A stretch of DNA of 64,000 bases. Source: Arthrobacter ipis. GTDB taxonomy: Bacteria > Actinomycetota > Actinomycetes > Actinomycetales > Micrococcaceae. The translations under genes and the position numbers were made by a program. The notes beneath the pieces are model-generated. The model had not been told where the DNA came from and searched no databases. It worked only from the letters and a program-made list of their open reading frames with translations. This document shows positions 53,578-62,022 of this stretch, one piece after another; position 1 is the stretch's first letter; each line of letters begins with the position of its first letter. Location of the stretch: NCBI RefSeq assembly GCF_014694315.1, contig NZ_JAAOXD010000007.1:623121-687120 (forward strand), written 5' to 3'.

Positions 53578-54174
53578 ATGCCTACCCCCACTAAGGGTCC
53601 GCGCCTCGGAGGCGGCCCGGCTCACGAGCGTCTCATGCTCGCGAACCTGGCAGCAGCACTGTTCGAGCACAAGCGGATCACCACCACGGTCACCAAGGCC
53701 AAGCGCCTGAAGCCGTACGCAGAGCGCCTGGTCACCTTCGCCAAGCGCGGCGACCTCGCATCCCGCCGCCGCGTTCTCGGCCTGATCAGCAACAAGGGCG
53801 TCGTCCACGAGCTGTTCACCGACATTGCGCAGGCTGTGGAGAACCGCGATGGCGGCTACACCCGCATCACCAAGATCGGCAACCGCAAGGGCGACAACGC
53901 TCCCATGGCTGTCATCGAACTGGTTCTCGAGCCGGTTTCCGCCAAGCAGGCTGTTGTAGCCGAGGCCACCGCCGCTGCCAAGCGCGATGCAGACAAGGCT
54001 GCTCCGGCTGCTGAGGAAGCTCCCGAGGCAGAGGTCGTTGAGACCGAAGCTGCAACCGAAGAGGCTCCGGCCGCTGAGGAAGCTCCGGCTGAAGAAGCTG
54101 CTGCTGAAGAGGCTCCTGCCGAGGAAGCTGCCGCTGACGAGGCCGCAGCCGACGAGGCCAAGGACGCGAAGTAA
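53578..54174 (+). CDS. rplQ: 50S ribosomal protein L17 with long acidic tail
   Basis: 198 residues. The L17 core (1 to about 122) has LGGGPAHERLMLANLAAALFEHKRITTTVTKAKRLKPYAERLVTFAKRGD. It is followed by about 75 residues of almost only Ala, Glu, Pro and Val, coded by partly repeating GAAGC/GCTGAGGAA codons. Typical bacterial L17 is about 120 residues. RBS GAGGAGA. truA starts 31 bases after the stop. Confidence 0.95.
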   Translation: MPTPTKGPRLGGGPAHERLMLANLAAALFEHKRITTTVTKAKRLKPYAERLVTFAKRGDLASRRRVLGLISNKGVVHELFTDIAQAVENRDGGYTRITKIGNRKGDNAPMAVIELVLEPVSAKQAVVAEATAAAKRDADKAAPAAEEAPEAEVVETEAATEEAPAAEEAPAEEAAAEEAPAEEAAADEAAADEAKDAK

Positions 54175-54192
54175 TTCGCTAAATCCTTCGCA

Positions 54193-54198
54193 TAGACT
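54193..54198 (+). promoter_or_regulatory. -10 box of a possible leaderless truA promoter, inside a palindrome
   Basis: TAGACT is seven bases before the ATG at 54206. It is also part of the perfect palindrome CATAGACT-TG-AGTCTATG (54191-54208), which includes the start codon. No RBS is visible before the ATG. Confidence 0.4.
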
Positions 54199-54205
54199 TG
54201 AGTCT

Positions 54206-55096
54206 ATGACCCACCAGGAACCCGCTGCCCCCGTTTTGGGGGGCGGCGGGTTTTTGCGTATCCGGCTGGATCTGGCGTACGACGGCGGCCCGTTCAGCGG
54301 GTGGGCAGTGCAGCCGGGACGGCGTACCGTCCAGGGAGTTCTGGAAGAGGCGCTGGAGCTGCTGCTGCGCCGCCCCATACGTGTCACGGTTGCGGGACGC
54401 ACCGACGCCGGCGTGCACGCCCGCGGCCAGGTGGTCCACTTCGACCTCGCCGAAGCCGAGTGGCTGGGACTGAACCGTGGTGCGGCCGTCGATCCCGCCG
54501 TCGCCCTCCTGCGCCGCCTGCGGGGCACGCTCAGCCGCGGGCTGGGGGACCAGACCGGCGCCATCATGGTGCATCACGCCGCCGTTGCCCCTGAAGGGTT
54601 CGACGCCCGTTTCTCCGCCCTGTGGCGCCGTTACAGCTACCGCATCGCGGACGGCCCCGAGAAGTGGGATCCGCTCAGCCGGTTCGACACGCTCTGGCAC
54701 AAGACGCCGCTGGACCTGGACCTGCTGAACGAGGGCTCGGCGCAGCTGCTGGGCCTGCACAACTTCCTGTCCTTCTGCAAGCCGCGGGAGGGTTCCACCA
54801 CCGTCCGGGAACTGCAGCGCTTTGAGTTTGCCCGCGGGCAGGACGGCGTCATCGTCGTCACGGTCCAGGCCGACGCCTTCTGCCACAACATGGTGCGAGC
54901 TTTGGTGGGCTCGGCCTTGTACGTGGGGGAGGGGCAGGAACGTCCGGAGTGGCTACACGAGCGCCTGCTGGCAAGGAAGCGCGACGCCCGTTCCGTCCTC
55001 GCCGCACCGCACCCCCTGGTGTTCGAGGAAGTGGCCTACCCCTCTGACGGCGAACTGCTGGCCCGGGCAGAGCTCACACGGGCGGTGCGCCAGTAA
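54206..55096 (+). CDS. truA: tRNA pseudouridine synthase A
   Basis: 296 residues. LDLAYDGGPFSGWAVQPGRRTVQGVLEEAL and the catalytic motif VAGRTDAGVHARGQVVHFD with the essential aspartate (about residue 68) are intact, as is CHNMVRALVGSALYVGEG near the C-terminus. It converts uridines 38-40 of the tRNA anticodon arm to pseudouridine. The frame is open upstream through rplQ; I use the ATG at 54206 (MTHQEPAAP). Last gene of the translation cluster. Confidence 0.93.
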   Translation: MTHQEPAAPVLGGGGFLRIRLDLAYDGGPFSGWAVQPGRRTVQGVLEEALELLLRRPIRVTVAGRTDAGVHARGQVVHFDLAEAEWLGLNRGAAVDPAVALLRRLRGTLSRGLGDQTGAIMVHHAAVAPEGFDARFSALWRRYSYRIADGPEKWDPLSRFDTLWHKTPLDLDLLNEGSAQLLGLHNFLSFCKPREGSTTVRELQRFEFARGQDGVIVVTVQADAFCHNMVRALVGSALYVGEGQERPEWLHERLLARKRDARSVLAAPHPLVFEEVAYPSDGELLARAELTRAVRQ

Positions 55097-55176
55097 TACC
55101 CTGCACCGGTTTTCGCACCGCGGCTAGTAGGCTGAGACGCAGTCTTAAATCATGCGGTCCTTACAGGGGGTAAGGG

Positions 55177-56091
55177 ATGAATGACCGTCGGGTCGTTGTC
55201 GTTATCGATCGGGACGAGGAAGTCCGGTCCCTTTTGCGGACCACGCTCGGAGAGGCCGGTTTCGTAGTGCACTGCGCTGCCACCGGCGAAGCCGGGCTTG
55301 CGCTGGTGCGCGCCAAGCAGCCGGACACCGTCACGCTGGATCTGGTGCTTCCGGACATCGGCGGCTATGAGGTGCTGCGGCGCATCCGCGAATTCAGCCA
55401 CACCTACATCCTGATCATCACCGCGCGAAGTGGCCTTGGAGCGACCTTGGAGGGCTTCGATGCCGGGGCTGACGATTACATGGTCAAACCCATCCGGCCG
55501 CGGGAGCTGCGGGCCCGTGTTGACGGCATGCTGCGCCGGCCCCGGCAGCTGACCGTGCCACCGATCGTGACGCCGCGGCAAGCGCCGCTGATTTCACCGC
55601 GGCTGCGTGCCTCGGCCAAGGCGAAGAGCGTGCCGGCACGCGCTCCGGCCCACGGCCTTCCAGCCGCCCAAGGCCTTCCGGCAGCTCAGGGCCTTGCCGC
55701 AGCGCAGGGCACGCCAGCCGCCCAGGGCCTTGCAGCAGCGCAGGGCCTTGAAGCTGCCGATGCCTTTGAGCACAACGGGCTGGAGATCAACAACGCAACG
55801 CGGGCCGCAACGCTCGGGGGCCGTGTCCTGCAGCTGACCCGTACCGAGTTCGACCTCCTGTATATCTTGCTGCAGCGCGGAAGCGGCGTGGTCAGCAAGG
55901 CGGAACTCGCGGGGCTTTTGGGTGTCGCGAAGCGGGAAGCAGGCACCATGGGCGGCGGCAATGCCGGTGCGCGGGACCCCGGCCGGATTGTTGAAACCCA
56001 CGTCGGCAACCTGCGCCGGAAGCTGGGGGACGACGCGAGGCAGCCCCGCTGGCTGAAGACCGTCCGCGGGTCCGGCTACACCCTGGCATAG
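55177..56091 (+). CDS. OmpR-family response regulator with repetitive linker
   Basis: 304 residues, GGGTAAGGG before the ATG. Receiver: acidic residues D11/D13, phosphoacceptor Asp55 (LDLVLPD), Thr82 and Lys104 (DDYMVKPIRPRE). Winged-helix DNA-binding domain from about 200 (LEINNATRAATLGGRVLQLTRTEFDLLYILLQ) to RKTVRGSGYTLA-type end, with a Gly-rich insertion (about 254-266) before the recognition helix. The linker between domains holds six near-identical hexapeptides (160-195). It is a paralogue of the regulator at 60641. No kinase is adjacent except the ATPase-only gene downstream. Confidence 0.9.
   Translation: MNDRRVVVVIDRDEEVRSLLRTTLGEAGFVVHCAATGEAGLALVRAKQPDTVTLDLVLPDIGGYEVLRRIREFSHTYILIITARSGLGATLEGFDAGADDYMVKPIRPRELRARVDGMLRRPRQLTVPPIVTPRQAPLISPRLRASAKAKSVPARAPAHGLPAAQGLPAAQGLAAAQGTPAAQGLAAAQGLEAADAFEHNGLEINNATRAATLGGRVLQLTRTEFDLLYILLQRGSGVVSKAELAGLLGVAKREAGTMGGGNAGARDPGRIVETHVGNLRRKLGDDARQPRWLKTVRGSGYTLA
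55654..55761. repeat. Six 18-bp units coding the linker GLPAAQ-type hexapeptide
   Basis: The units encode GLPAAQ, GLPAAQ, GLAAAQ, GTPAAQ, GLAAAQ and GLEAAD in succession. Being multiples of three, gain or loss of units changes only linker length between receiver and DNA-binding domain. Confidence 0.85.
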
Positions 56092-56233
56092 CTGCCGGCG
56101 TCGGGGTGTGTCCGCAGGTCAGGGCGCGGCGGCGTCCGCGCCGTTGGGGACGCTCAAAATGTGGCCCTGCAAACGGGGGACACGCCGTCAAGGTTACAAG
56201 AAAATAACAAGGCGCCGGGCGCACGGTTAAGTC

Positions 56234-56719
56234 ATGAAATCACTTACAAGCGACGACGTCGTCGCAGTCCGTGGCGTTCTTACCGATACGCATCCGGTCG
56301 ATTTCTACGTGCTTGGCGTCGCGGGGGCGATTGACCGTTTGGCCCTCCCGCTGCGCGGACGTGGGATCGCGGTGCACCTTGAGGCGCCCCATCATGGAAT
56401 GGAAGTGGACAGGAAGTCCGCCACGCTGCTCTACCGGGCGGCGCAGGAGCTCCTGAGCAACATCCATAAATATGCCGACGCGTCCTCCGTGACCGTCCGG
56501 CTCTGCTGTGTCTGCCGTTCCGGGGACAACCATGCGGTCCAGCTCCGCATTACCGACGACGGCAGGGGCTTCGACGTTGAGGCCGCCACGCACGGCAGGC
56601 ACTCGGGCATGGGTCTGAGGCTCATGCGCCTTGCCGTCGGTTCGGCGGGAGGCAACATGGCGATCGAGTCGAGTCCCGCCACGGGAACCCGCGTGACCGT
56701 GACCCTCCCGCTGGATTAA
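56234..56719 (+). CDS. Stand-alone histidine-kinase-type ATPase domain protein
   Basis: 161 residues. The HATPase_c fold is present: AAQELLSNIHKYADASSVTVRL (N box, about 69-90), TDDGRGFD (108-114, G1) and HSGMGLRLMRLAVGSAGG (about 123-140, G2), ending in GTRVTVTLPL. The first 60 residues do not contain the His-Asp motif of a dimerisation/phosphoacceptor domain, nor any membrane helix or sensor. It resembles only the end of a NarL-type kinase. Possible roles are anti-sigma-like kinase, phosphatase, or subunit of a split kinase. It lies between a regulator and a convergent HNH gene. Confidence 0.75.
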   Translation: MKSLTSDDVVAVRGVLTDTHPVDFYVLGVAGAIDRLALPLRGRGIAVHLEAPHHGMEVDRKSATLLYRAAQELLSNIHKYADASSVTVRLCCVCRSGDNHAVQLRITDDGRGFDVEAATHGRHSGMGLRLMRLAVGSAGGNMAIESSPATGTRVTVTLPLD

Positions 56720-56761
56720 GGGCAAGGGACGAGGGCACGTCTCCCTCCTTGCGCCCGTTTC

Positions 56762-58642
56762 CTACGCGGCTGTGACTGATGTTCGGTCGGGCCAGGGATC
56801 CATCGGCAGTGATGATCCCGTGCCGACGAAGGATCCCTGGCCGTCGATACCGTCCGGGGCGCCATAAGCTTCCGGACATTCGCGACCTTCGAAACCGACG
56901 AGACCGTAGTCATCGTCGAACCCTTCGAATTCCTCCGGCCCGTCTGGCTGGTCCATCGGCTCGGGCCAGCCGGCCGGTTCCGGACAGTCCGGGGGCGTGC
57001 GCCAGTCTTGGTCGGGTGGCAGGTCGGGCAGGCCCGGCCTGCCGGGCCTGCTGAGCTGTTCGCGTCCGGCTCGGTCATCACTACTGAGCATGGTTTGGAT
57101 TTGTCGTGGCCATTGGGGTGGTTCCCAGTCCTGTTGTTCGCTGGGGTAGGAACGTCCCGCCGGCGAAATCCAGCCGGGCGATTCGTGGGCGGTAGCGCTG
57201 ACCGGTCTCCACGCCGTGGTGTGTTTCAGTCTGTGGTGTTTCGGGCAGGGCTGGCCAAGGTTGGCGACACCGGTACCGCCGCCGTCTGCCCAGGCCAGGA
57301 TGTGGTCGGCCTCGTTGTCCAGCGAGTGGTTGTTACAGCTCGGGAATGTGCACTTCGCGTCGCGGAGCCGCAACCACTGGCGCATCGGCTTCGTCAGCCG
57401 GTAGCTGGTGCGTCCGATCTCCAGGGGCGCCCCGTCTCGCGGGTCGGTGAGGACCCGGAGGAACGATGTTGCGCCGTCGGCGACGAGCCGGCGGGCCATC
57501 GACGGCGGGATCGGCCCGTACCCGTCGAGTGTTGCCGGCTCATCGGACAGGCCGAGTAGCGAGAACACCGGAACGGTGACCAGGACCTGCGCCGTGGGGG
57601 ACGGCACCTCACCGACCGGCACAAGACCGGACGGCGCATCAGCTACGGGGCCGGAACCTGCGGGGACAGAACCTGCACGCGTCGAACCTGCCGGCACGGA
57701 GTCTGCGGGAACCGACTCTGTGGCCGGGCCGTCAACCACGCCGTCAACCGCGCCGTCAACCGGGCCGTCAACCGGGCCGTCAACCGCGCGGACAACCGGG
57801 TGGCCTGCGGTGAGCAGCCACGTGGCGAAGGCGTCGACGCGGAGCTGGGTCAGGGTGCGCGTTTCGGTCGGGCCCTGCATGGCGCGGGCGGCGGCGGTGG
57901 TGCGGTTCCAGATCCCCGCCGCCTGGTCGGCGGGCAGATAGGCCGAGAACCAGGCCATGCCGTCCCGGTCCGGGACATACTCCAGCCGCCGGTCCTTCAC
58001 GCTCTTGCAATGGCGTTTCTCGATGCTCACCGGATGGTGCCGCTCCCGCCAATAACGGGCCTTGGCCCGGAACCTCGCCGGAGTCAGCTTCCCCGCCGGG
58101 CACCCCCGCGCATATCCGGGCGCGTTCGGGTCCAGGAAATGTGCCTCAAACGCCGCCGCAGCCGCCGGATCCAGCCCGTCCGTTTCATCGCACACGATGC
58201 GCGCGTGCTGCCAGGAAATAGTCCCCGCCTGAAGGCTGGCGAGCGTCAACGGCTGGTCGCTGGTTAGCGTGGCGGATTCGACCAGCAGCCGTGCCGCCGA
58301 CCCCTCACTCACGGTCAGCGCACCAGCAACCTCCGCAGTCACGGACATCTGCCGGACGGTGCGGTCCTGCACGGACGCGCCAGGCGGAGTCATGGCCTCC
58401 TCCGCCGCGGTAAAGCCGGCGGCTAGGTGCACTTTTACGGCCGCCAGCCGCGCCTCCATCCCAGCCACTTCCGAAAGCCCGCCCAGGCACGCCTCCGCCT
58501 GATCCCCCAGCGGATCCGCCTCACCCTGCAGTAATTCCGTCCCCGCCGGGCCCGGATCAGCCGCCCTGCGGAGCTCAGCAGCCAGTGCAAGAGCGGAGGC
58601 ACCGATGGCCTCCAACGTCTCTGCAACTGCCTCGTTATCCAT
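56762..58642 (-). CDS. DUF222 and HNH-endonuclease domain protein
   Basis: About 626 residues. The N-terminal two thirds is a DUF222-type helical region (LAAELRRAADPG to the TSDQPLTLASLQAGTISWQHARIVCDETDGL block). The C-terminal HNH nuclease motif is LRDAKCTFPSCNNHSLDNEADHILAWADGGGTGVANL followed by CPKHHRLKH, with Cys, His, Asn and second His in place. A low-complexity linker of VDGP and SVPAGS repeats lies between them (about 285-340). Such proteins are numerous in Micrococcaceae and are thought to be mobile or selfish nucleases; function here is unproven. Start ATG at 58642; a TTG two codons earlier is also possible. Confidence 0.85.
   Translation of the reverse strand: MDNEAVAETLEAIGASALALAAELRRAADPGPAGTELLQGEADPLGDQAEACLGGLSEVAGMEARLAAVKVHLAAGFTAAEEAMTPPGASVQDRTVRQMSVTAEVAGALTVSEGSAARLLVESATLTSDQPLTLASLQAGTISWQHARIVCDETDGLDPAAAAAFEAHFLDPNAPGYARGCPAGKLTPARFRAKARYWRERHHPVSIEKRHCKSVKDRRLEYVPDRDGMAWFSAYLPADQAAGIWNRTTAAARAMQGPTETRTLTQLRVDAFATWLLTAGHPVVRAVDGPVDGPVDGAVDGVVDGPATESVPADSVPAGSTRAGSVPAGSGPVADAPSGLVPVGEVPSPTAQVLVTVPVFSLLGLSDEPATLDGYGPIPPSMARRLVADGATSFLRVLTDPRDGAPLEIGRTSYRLTKPMRQWLRLRDAKCTFPSCNNHSLDNEADHILAWADGGGTGVANLGQPCPKHHRLKHTTAWRPVSATAHESPGWISPAGRSYPSEQQDWEPPQWPRQIQTMLSSDDRAGREQLSRPGRPGLPDLPPDQDWRTPPDCPEPAGWPEPMDQPDGPEEFEGFDDDYGLVGFEGRECPEAYGAPDGIDGQGSFVGTGSSLPMDPWPDRTSVTAA
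57728..57799. repeat. 12-bp minisatellite in the HNH protein gene
   Basis: About six consecutive 12-base units of the form GCCGTCAACCGG, encoding VDGP-like tetrapeptides on the minus strand. Units are in frame, so copy changes preserve the protein. They fall in the linker between the DUF222 and HNH parts. Confidence 0.8.
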
Positions 58643-58724
58643 ACCCAAAGCATGCCATCGGCCTTTGACAAAAACGACGTTGTCCCGGGGCTATGTGGAT
58701 AACCGGATCTGACCTAAAACCGGG

Positions 58725-60392
58725 TCAGGATTCCGGGGCGCCCTCAGCCGGCAGCGTGAGGGTGAAAGTGGTGCCAGCCCCGGGTTTGCTCTGGCAGGAG
58801 ATGTCCCCGCCGTGCCGCTCAACAATGGTCTTGGTGATGGACAGGCCCAGCCCCACCCCGGGAATGGCGGCCTGGCGCGCGGCCTGGGTGCGGAAGAACC
58901 GGGTGAAGATGCGCGATGTTTCTTCTTCGCTGATGCCCATGCCCGTGTCCTGGACCTTTAGCTGCACCCACGATTCGCTACGCCGGGCACTCACGGTGAC
59001 CTTACCGCCGTCGGGAGAGTATTTGATGGCATTGGACACCAGGTTGTCCAGAGCTTGACCGATGCGGAGCGGGTCAGCGTGCGCCCAGAGGGGCGCGGGA
59101 ACGTCGGTGGTGAGGGAAACGTTGCTGGCATCTGCCTGCGCCTGGACGGAGCCGATGCTGTTCTCGATGAGGCCCGCGAGGTCGGTCCGGCGGGGATGCA
59201 CAGCCAGGACGGCCGACGCCGACACCAGAAGCTCGGAGACGAGGGAGAGCAGCCGCTCGGCATTGCGCTGGACCACTTCCAGCCGGCGTACGGCATCGGA
59301 GCTCAGGGCGTCTGCTTCATCCAGCACAAGGTCCACGTTCCCGAGCACTGACATCAGGGGACTGCGGAACTCGTGGGAGACGTTGGAGATCAGCTCTTCC
59401 TTGGCGGAGAGTGCTTCCACCAGGCCCGTGACGTCACTGTAGACGACGACGGCCCCACTGAACCCGCCGTCGTCGTTCTTGATGATCCGGGCAGCAGTGG
59501 CGACCGCCCTCTGCGAGGGTCCCTCGCCCATCCACACCAGGTAGTCGGCGAAGGTCTCACCGGCAACGGCACGGCGGATCGGGCGCTTGTCCAAAGGAAG
59601 CGGAGTTACCCGGTCCTGCCCGAACATGAGCTGCTGGGCTTCCAGCGGCTGGTCCGTGCCGGAGGGGGCCGCCGCCTGCCGGAAGGTTTGCTGCTGGTTG
59701 TTGACCAGTACCTTCTGGCCGTCCGCATCCACGGCCACAATGCCGACGTCGGTGGTGTCCAGGATGGTCTTGAGCAGCCGTTCGCGGTGCCTGCTTTCCA
59801 CGAGCAGTTCGCGGAGCTCGGCGTCCTTCTTTTCCAGCCGCTGGCGCTGCAGGCGGACGTTGGCGCTGGCAAACCTGATTGCCAGCGATACGGCCAGCAT
59901 CATTAGCGGCAGCAGAATTGCAGTGGCAATGTCCGAAGGTGAAATCTTGGGAAACTTTTGCACCAGCGTGGGAATGCCGATGAGGAGGGTGCCGAAAAAG
60001 CTCAGGAATATGGTGGTGCGCGGGAAGTTGTCGGAGCTGGAAAGCCAGATCACCGGGAATATCGCCAGAACTCCCAGCCCCGCAACGGCGGGAACCGCGC
60101 CGTTGCGGGCGAGCCCGATGACCACCATGTCGAGTATCGGAATAACCAAGTAGGCGTTGGGCGGTAGCCGCTCCCAGGGAACCAGAAAGCAGGCGAGAAA
60201 CGTCGTCACCATCATGGCGATGGCGGCAATGAATACTGGGCTCTCGATCAGTGTGGGCCACACTGCGGGCGCGGCAATGGCCAGCGCGGCGAGGATGACC
60301 GTCACCGGGAGCTGGCAGAGCGCCACCTGGACGCGGGGCCGCAGGCGCCGGAAGAAGCGGTCCGTGTCGCGGACCAGCACGTGCTCACCCAA
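58725..60392 (-). CDS. Membrane PAS histidine kinase
   Basis: 555 residues. Five to six N-terminal membrane helices (about 22-180), a coiled linker (QRQRLEKKDAELRELLVESRHRERLLKTIL), a PAS domain (about 205-325) and a complete HisKA/HATPase core: His340 in NVSHEFRSPLMSVLGN, Asn454 in DNLVSNAIKYSP, DTGMGIS (481-487) and GVGLGLSITKTIVERHGG. All catalytic residues are present, so it should autophosphorylate. Start is the TTG at 60392 or GTG at 60380. It is divergent from the response regulator at 60641, the likely partner, though a second regulator lies at 55177. Confidence 0.9.
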   Translation of the reverse strand: MGEHVLVRDTDRFFRRLRPRVQVALCQLPVTVILAALAIAAPAVWPTLIESPVFIAAIAMMVTTFLACFLVPWERLPPNAYLVIPILDMVVIGLARNGAVPAVAGLGVLAIFPVIWLSSSDNFPRTTIFLSFFGTLLIGIPTLVQKFPKISPSDIATAILLPLMMLAVSLAIRFASANVRLQRQRLEKKDAELRELLVESRHRERLLKTILDTTDVGIVAVDADGQKVLVNNQQQTFRQAAAPSGTDQPLEAQQLMFGQDRVTPLPLDKRPIRRAVAGETFADYLVWMGEGPSQRAVATAARIIKNDDGGFSGAVVVYSDVTGLVEALSAKEELISNVSHEFRSPLMSVLGNVDLVLDEADALSSDAVRRLEVVQRNAERLLSLVSELLVSASAVLAVHPRRTDLAGLIENSIGSVQAQADASNVSLTTDVPAPLWAHADPLRIGQALDNLVSNAIKYSPDGGKVTVSARRSESWVQLKVQDTGMGISEEETSRIFTRFFRTQAARQAAIPGVGLGLSITKTIVERHGGDISCQSKPGAGTTFTLTLPAEGAPES

Positions 60393-60562
60393 TGCGGCTG
60401 CGCCCGGTACTGGCCTGCTCTTCCATATTCGGAGACCGCTCGTGTTTATACGAAGACATGATGCCCATTATGCACACCTATTCTTCGGTATTTGGAGGGG
60501 GCGGCGCCGCCGTCGAGTGTACGTCCAAAAGATATGGGTAATTTTCGCTCTTTGAGCCCTTC

Positions 60563-60597
60563 TACGTTGTAGCGTAGGTAATCTGGTAACGCTTACC
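60563..60597. promoter_or_regulatory. Two short palindromes upstream of the regulator at 60641
   Basis: TACG-N6-CGTA (60563-60576) and GGTAA-CGC-TTACC (60585-60597) lie side by side in the 248-base divergent gap between kinase and regulator. Their size and position suit an operator, for example for autoregulation. The TTGAGC at 60552-60557 could be a -35 box. Speculative. Confidence 0.3.
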
Positions 60598-60640
60598 GCA
60601 TTGCGCTGGGCTGTGCGGTGGTTTTGCCTGGATAGAGGTA

Positions 60641-61435
60641 GTGGTGGGTGATCTTGGTGTTGCCGTGGTCATCGAGGATGATGTCGACGTGCGGAATCTC
60701 CTCGACGCGGTTTTGCAGCAGGCTGGTTTTGAGGTGCACTCGGCAGGGACCGGCCGTGACGGGGTTGATGTTGCCAGGCAGCGTCAGGCGAACGTTATAA
60801 CGCTCGACGTCGGTCTCCCGGACATTGACGGGTTCGAAGTCCTTCGGCGCATTCGGCAGTTCAGTGACGCCTACATTGTGATGCTGACCGGCCGGGATGA
60901 GGAGCTTGACACCATCACGGCACTTCAGGGCGGAGCGGACGACTACATCGTCAAGCCCTTCCGGCCGCGCGAATTGCGGGCCCGGATAACGGCGATGCTG
61001 CGCAGGCCCCGGGTCGCTTCCGGTGATGATGCTCCGTCTTCCGAGGAGTCCGGGCCGGTTGGCTCGGCCGGTCCCGCCGCTGCCGCCGGTTCGCGCCGGG
61101 GCACCGTGCTGCAGCACAACGGGCTGGCACTCGACACCGAAACTCGGACCGTTGCCCTGGGCGGCACGCCGCTGGGACTGACCCGGAGCGAATTCGACTT
61201 GCTGCACGAGCTGCTGAAGGGAACGGGCGCGGTGCGCACCAGGGCCGATCTGGTGCGTGTGGTGCGGGGCGAGTACTACGGCGAGGACACCTACATCAGC
61301 GAAGCCGACGAAAGGGCAGTCGAGGTCCACATCGGCAACCTGCGCCGGAAACTCCGGGAGGACCCGCAGGATCCACGCTGGCTCGTAACCGTGCGGGGCG
61401 TGGGCTACCGGCTGGCGCCGAAGCGGGCGGAGTAG
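60641..61435 (+). CDS. OmpR-family response regulator
   Basis: 264 residues, GTG start preceded by AGAGG. Receiver: acidic pair EDD at 12-14, Asp56 in LDVGLPDIDG, Thr83, Lys105 in DDYIVKPFRPRE. DNA-binding winged helix: LDTETRTVALGGTPLGLTRSEFDLLHELLK and VEVHIGNLRRKLREDPQDPRWLVTVRGVGYRL. It is clearly paralogous to the regulator at 55177 (FEVLRRIRQFSDAYI against YEVLRRIREFSHTYI). The divergent membrane kinase at 58725 is the probable partner, and tad genes follow beyond a convergent pseudo-Hpt gene. Confidence 0.92.
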   Translation: MVGDLGVAVVIEDDVDVRNLLDAVLQQAGFEVHSAGTGRDGVDVARQRQANVITLDVGLPDIDGFEVLRRIRQFSDAYIVMLTGRDEELDTITALQGGADDYIVKPFRPRELRARITAMLRRPRVASGDDAPSSEESGPVGSAGPAAAAGSRRGTVLQHNGLALDTETRTVALGGTPLGLTRSEFDLLHELLKGTGAVRTRADLVRVVRGEYYGEDTYISEADERAVEVHIGNLRRKLREDPQDPRWLVTVRGVGYRLAPKRAE

Positions 61436-61442
61436 GGGAGCG

Positions 61443-61916
61443 TTACGTTGGCTCGTATGCCTCCGGCGGGAGGTAACCGTCCTTGAGGCCACACACGGTT
61501 TGGTCGCCGGTAAGCGCCACAAAGGGCAGCAGCCGGCGGACGGCGGGCAGGTCTCCGCTCTTGACGAGGCGTTCCAGGTTTACCGCCAGCTGGGCCAGCC
61601 GTGAGGCACCCACCATCATGGCCGAGTTCTTCAGGCTGAGAACGGCATCCATGGCTGCGTCAGCGTCGTCGTGTTCGACCGAGGCCTCGAGGTAGGTGCG
61701 GCGCTTGTCCCAGATCCTGATGTAGTCCCTGGCGAAGTTATGTGCCACTCCAGTGCTGCCCATGTCTTCTTCGAGGTCGTGAAGGACATCCAGGTTTAAG
61801 ACGGGCAAGGCGGCACTCTCCGATTCGTTGTGAAGCATGCCATCAGGGACGCCAGACGCCGGGACGCAGACGCCGCTGGCGTTGCTCTCGGCTGCTCCGG
61901 AACCTGAAATGGACAT
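61443..61916 (-). CDS. Hpt-domain-like protein lacking the phosphoacceptor histidine
   Basis: 157 residues. Residues about 40-140 match a histidine phosphotransfer (Hpt) four-helix bundle: LHDLEEDMGSTGVAHNFARDYIRIW, then AAMDAVLSLKNSAMMVGASRLAQLAVNLERLVKSGDL. In active Hpt proteins the second block reads A-H-x-L-K-G; here it is V-L-S-L-K-N, so Leu93 replaces His and Asn97 replaces Gly. The fold seems kept but phosphotransfer through that residue is impossible. It may bind a receiver domain as an antagonist or scaffold. It is convergent with, and seven bases from, the regulator at 60641. Confidence 0.78.
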   Translation of the reverse strand: MSISGSGAAESNASGVCVPASGVPDGMLHNESESAALPVLNLDVLHDLEEDMGSTGVAHNFARDYIRIWDKRRTYLEASVEHDDADAAMDAVLSLKNSAMMVGASRLAQLAVNLERLVKSGDLPAVRRLLPFVALTGDQTVCGLKDGYLPPEAYEPT

Positions 61917-62022
61917 GACTTAAGGCTACTTTCTGAGGTTGGGAAAACCCTGATTGAGCTTGGATCTTGTGGAAACCCTGCGGGTACCTTGTGGTGGTTG
62001 TAAACCTGCGGAAGCCACAACC

